From Phaeospirillum sp. (GTDB lineage: Bacteria; Pseudomonadota; Alphaproteobacteria; Rhodospirillales; Magnetospirillaceae): a DNA stretch of 64,000 nucleotides. The stretch covers positions 48,362 to 112,361 of the forward strand of contig JAUSFB010000081.1 of assembly GCA_030651575.1 (NCBI GenBank), written 5' to 3'. The notes beneath the pieces were generated by a model that was not told the DNA's origin, made no database searches, and was given only the letters and a program-made list of their open reading frames with translations. Below are positions 61,753 through 64,000 of the stretch, one piece after another. Numbering within the stretch: position 1 is the stretch's first letter; the number at the start of each line of letters is the position of its first letter. The position numbers and the translations under genes were made by a program.

Positions 61753-62181
61753 TCAGCCCAGCGGGTCGCTGGAGCCGTAATGGATGGTGATCGGCACCGT
61801 CGCTCCCCGCAGGGCGGCGGCACCGTCGATGGCGAGACCGGAAGTCATGGGGGCGCCCCAGTCCAACCATTCCGCCAGACCACCGAGGGAACGGTCGGCG
61901 GCCAGGGCGACGCCCACCGCCATCAGCAAGGCGTCCAATGCGACACTATCATCGTCCTGCCCGCGCTGGAGGATGACCTCGATCTCGGTCTGGTGTTCCC
62001 ACAGGTACGAAATCGGAGAGAGCAGAACTTCCGGGTCGCCGGGATCGCCGTCGCGCAGGATGATCAGACCTCCGGCGGGGACCGTTTCCGGAAGCGGCGC
62101 TTCCCGTTTGATCGTGGCATCCGGCACCGTTTCCAGCCGTGCCAACAGGGCGGCGAGGATATGTTCGCGGATGCTGGGCAT
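61753..62181 (-). CDS. Phage tail terminator-like minor tail protein
   Basis: A 142-residue protein (MPSIREHILAALLARLETVP to ITIHYGSSDPLG). The helix-strand pattern, with EVLLSPISYLWEHQTEIEVI in the middle, and its position just before the tail tube suggest a U-like tail terminator. It lies 28 bases from the tube gene. Confidence 0.65.
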   Translation of the reverse strand: MPSIREHILAALLARLETVPDATIKREAPLPETVPAGGLIILRDGDPGDPEVLLSPISYLWEHQTEIEVILQRGQDDDSVALDALLMAVGVALAADRSLGGLAEWLDWGAPMTSGLAIDGAAALRGATVPITIHYGSSDPLG

Positions 62182-62190
62182 GGGCAATCC

Positions 62191-62219
62191 TTGAAACGTG
62201 CGCCGATAAGGCGTACATA
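62191..62219 (+). promoter_or_regulatory. Promoter of the DUF1778/GNAT toxin-antitoxin pair
   Basis: TTGAAA (62191-62196) and TACATA (62214-62219) are 17 bases apart. The start of transcription would be near 62226, 21 bases before the antitoxin ATG. GCGCC and GGCGT lie within the spacer and could belong to an operator. Confidence 0.6.
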
Positions 62220-62246
62220 TTTGAGGTATCAATTGGAGCAGCCATC

Positions 62247-62528
62247 ATGCCCAGGACCGCCCAGCGCCAGGAGCGCATCAGCATTCGTCTCAGCCCGCAA
62301 TCGAAGCGAAAGCTGGAACGGGCCGCCGCCTATGCCGACAAGACGCTCACCGACTTCGTGGTCGATGTCGCCTTGCAGAAGGCGGATGCGGTGGTGCGCG
62401 AGCACGAGGTCATTGCGCTCAATGCCGAGGAATGGGAGCGTTTTCAGGAACTGCTGCTCAATCCGCCCGAGCCGAACGAGAAACTCCAGAAGGCGCTCGA
62501 GGAGCATTCGCGGGTCGTGCGCCGGTGA
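62247..62528 (+). CDS. DUF1778 (TacA-type) antitoxin
   Basis: A 93-residue protein with a ribbon-helix-helix start (ERISIRLSPQSKRKLERAAA, then DKTLTDFVVDVALQKA). A C-terminal toxin-binding part (LNAEEWERFQELLLNPPEPN) follows. It represses its promoter together with the acetyltransferase and blocks its active site. GGAG eight bases before the ATG. It overlaps the toxin gene by GTGA. Confidence 0.92.
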   Translation: MPRTAQRQERISIRLSPQSKRKLERAAAYADKTLTDFVVDVALQKADAVVREHEVIALNAEEWERFQELLLNPPEPNEKLQKALEEHSRVVRR

Positions 62529-63046
62529 GTCTCGCCACCGATTCCATCCAGATCGAGCCGCTTGAATCCCATCATGACCGCTCGTCCTTCTCTTGCGGCA
62601 ATGAGTCCCTCGACCGCTATATCCACGAGCAGGCCAGCCAGGATGTCCGGCGGAATACCGCGCGGGTGTTCGTAGCCGTCATGCCGGATCGGCCCGAGCA
62701 TATCCTTGGCTTCTTCACCCTCAGCGCCGCGACGGTGGTCGCTGCCGACCTGCCGCCTGCAATGGAGAAGCGCCTGCCGCGACATCCCATTCCGGCGGCA
62801 CTGATCGGGCGCCTCGCCGTTGATCTGGCCGCCGCTGGACAGGGTCTGGGCAGCGTCCTGCTGGCCGATGCCGTCAAGAAGACCAAGGTGGCGGCGGAGA
62901 CGGTCGCCATGTCGGTGATCGTCGTTGACCCCATCGACGATGGTGCTCAAGGATTCTACTCGGCGTTCGGGTTCCAGTTCCTGCGGGGACCACAGAGACG
63001 GATGTTCATGGCCATCCATGGTGGTGCAGCCAAATCGGTGCAGTGA
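62525..63046 (+). CDS. GNAT acetyltransferase toxin (TacT-type)
   Basis: A 173-residue toxin that should acetylate aminoacyl-tRNA. FSCGNESLDRYIHEQASQD is the family opening. HILGFFTLSAATVVAADLP is followed by the acetyl-CoA loop region AALIGRLAVDLAAAGQGLGS and the catalytic-region YSAFGFQFL. It starts at GTG 62525 coupled to the antitoxin stop. The pair lies in a gap between tail terminator and DUF6441 genes, opposite to their direction. Confidence 0.92.
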   Translation: MSLATDSIQIEPLESHHDRSSFSCGNESLDRYIHEQASQDVRRNTARVFVAVMPDRPEHILGFFTLSAATVVAADLPPAMEKRLPRHPIPAALIGRLAVDLAAAGQGLGSVLLADAVKKTKVAAETVAMSVIVVDPIDDGAQGFYSAFGFQFLRGPQRRMFMAIHGGAAKSVQ

Positions 63047-63055
63047 TCGGAATGA

Positions 63056-63709
63056 TCACCGCCAATTCCTGACGATCAGTTCAGGCAGCGCCGAAGCCCA
63101 CCGTTCGGCAACTCCGTCCACGTCGAGGCGTTTCTTCAAGGAAACCTGCGGCACCAGGATGAACATCACCACACTGGTCATCCCACGCCCGGAGCGGAGC
63201 GCCGAGGCGCTGCCCTTGGCGAAGCCTCCCCGTGCGGTCTCCCGACTTGATCGGGGGATGCGGACCCGCATGTTCTCGGCCACCAGCAGCGAGGGAGCGC
63301 CCCGGCGATAGATGAAGCGCAGCCGGGCACCATGCATCTGTTCCCACAGGCCGGGCGTCATGCGCTTGCCTCGGGCACCGGTCCCGGCGGCGGGTGTGGG
63401 GATCGCCAACCAGAAGCCGTGCTTGGATTTGATCACGGCACCCTGGTCGAAGGCCCGGATGATGGTCGGTGCCCTGGTGAAGACGAAGCCCGCCGGTTTG
63501 ATGCTCTTTTGGCCCTTGGGATACAGCTCGGCCCGCCAGGTATTGGCGAGGCGCTGGCCCATGCCCGCCTCGGTAACCTGGCGGCGAAGATCGGCCTTCA
63601 ATCCGTCGGCGGCTTGGCGCATGGCGGCGGTGACGGCGTCTTCGGCTTCCTTGATCTCCTCGGCCATGATCTTGCGCAGATCGCCGGAAATAGCCGCCGC
63701 CAGTTTCAT
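63056..63709 (-). CDS. DUF6441 phage head-tail/tail protein
   Basis: A 217-residue basic protein: MAEEIKEAEDAVTAAMRQAA, QRLANTWRAELYPKGQKSIK, VFTRAPTIIRAFDQGAVIKS and KRMTPGLWEQMHGARLRFIY. This fits the DUF6441 family found between head-tail joining and tail terminator genes. It overlaps the upstream gene by ATGA. Confidence 0.75.
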   Translation of the reverse strand: MKLAAAISGDLRKIMAEEIKEAEDAVTAAMRQAADGLKADLRRQVTEAGMGQRLANTWRAELYPKGQKSIKPAGFVFTRAPTIIRAFDQGAVIKSKHGFWLAIPTPAAGTGARGKRMTPGLWEQMHGARLRFIYRRGAPSLLVAENMRVRIPRSSRETARGGFAKGSASALRSGRGMTSVVMFILVPQVSLKKRLDVDGVAERWASALPELIVRNWR

Positions 63710-63999
63710 GCCGATCTCGAATCCAGGGTCCAGATCAGCCGCTCGGCATCCAGGCGGGGTTCACCCTGGACGACGAAGCTGTCGCCGTCATGGACGATCA
63801 CATCACCCGCCTGGGGAGACGGAATCTCCCGCCGTTGGATCTCGAACACCGCCGTCCCCGTGTGGACGGTGATGTCCGAGAATTCGACATCGCGGTCGGG
63901 CCGCCGCACCAGGGCCCGCACGGGGCTGCCCTGATAGGTCACGGTGACGGCCAGGTTCGGATCGGCGAACAGGTCGTCAAAGGCGTCGGCGAAGGCGCT
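63706..63999 (-). CDS. Phage head-tail joining protein, 5' end beyond window
   Basis: The minus frame is open from the window edge (SAFADAFDDLFADPNLAVTV) through RALVRRPDRDVEFSDITVHT to DAERLIWTLDSRSA, 97 residues so far. Size, position and the beta-rich body suggest a head-tail joining or stopper protein. The true start lies outside the window. Confidence 0.65.
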   Translation of the reverse strand, partial: SAFADAFDDLFADPNLAVTVTYQGSPVRALVRRPDRDVEFSDITVHTGTAVFEIQRREIPSPQAGDVIVHDGDSFVVQGEPRLDAERLIWTLDSRSA

Positions 64000-64000
64000 C

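Overview
The window is about 64 kb of GC-rich DNA from a free-living alphaproteobacterium. A Magnetospirillum-like member of the Rhodospirillaceae is my best guess. This rests on codon use, a pyruvate:ferredoxin oxidoreductase of NifJ type, several closely related chemotaxis receptors (one carrying a hemerythrin domain), and short intergenic multi-hairpin repeats. The genus is an inference. No rRNA, tRNA or CRISPR array was recognised.

Layout. 1-20 kb is chromosome-like: the 5' part of nifJ, a PAS protein, a 1,744-residue RTX/VCBS secreted protein followed by a Ser/Thr kinase, an IS481-type remnant next to a decapitated chemoreceptor, a periplasmic rhodanese, two full chemoreceptors, a single-domain response regulator, and a minus-strand envelope cluster (OmpA-like, lipoprotein, ankyrin, small membrane protein). 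20-29 kb is a mosaic of prophage and defence fragments: a primase remnant, an HK97-type protease and portal, then a roughly 1.9-kb module ending in the portal gene that is present twice. The two copies are separated by an intact Mrr-like nuclease and by remnants of an OLD-type ATPase and an AlbA-type ATP-binding protein. The small gene in the middle of the module differs between the copies.

29-53 kb is an island that does not read as phage. On the minus strand, in transcription order, it holds a coiled-coil membrane protein, a protein resembling a GTPase-associated adaptor, a zinc-ribbon GTPase, a helical-repeat membrane protein, a giant SEDS-like protein with an FHA-like N-terminus, a penicillin-binding transpeptidase with an inserted FHA-like domain, and a small membrane protein. 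After an IS5-type scar come a vWA protein, a membrane-anchored PP2C phosphatase, a protein kinase and a LIM/DA1-like metallopeptidase. A second PP2C converges on this set from the plus strand. Most genes in the cell-wall half overlap by 1-4 bases. The gene set recalls both the TerY-P triad (vWA, PP2C, kinase) and the actinobacterial FHA-PstP-RodA-PbpA-PknAB locus. My reading is a phospho-signalling, GTPase-controlled cell-wall synthesis or stress/conflict system, and it is the best candidate here for something undescribed.

53.5-64 kb is the lysis and tail end of a siphovirus-like prophage on the minus strand: 3TM holin, GH19 endolysin, LydA-type holin, tail tip J, NlpC/P60 protein, DUF1833, tail chaperone with a -1 frameshift, tail tube, tail terminator, DUF6441 and a head-tail protein cut by the window edge. 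The tape-measure gene is missing. A SPASM-domain remnant and a hairpin repeat sit where it should be. Two toxin-antitoxin pairs (BrnT/BrnA and a DUF1778/GNAT pair) are inserted on the opposite strand with their own promoters.
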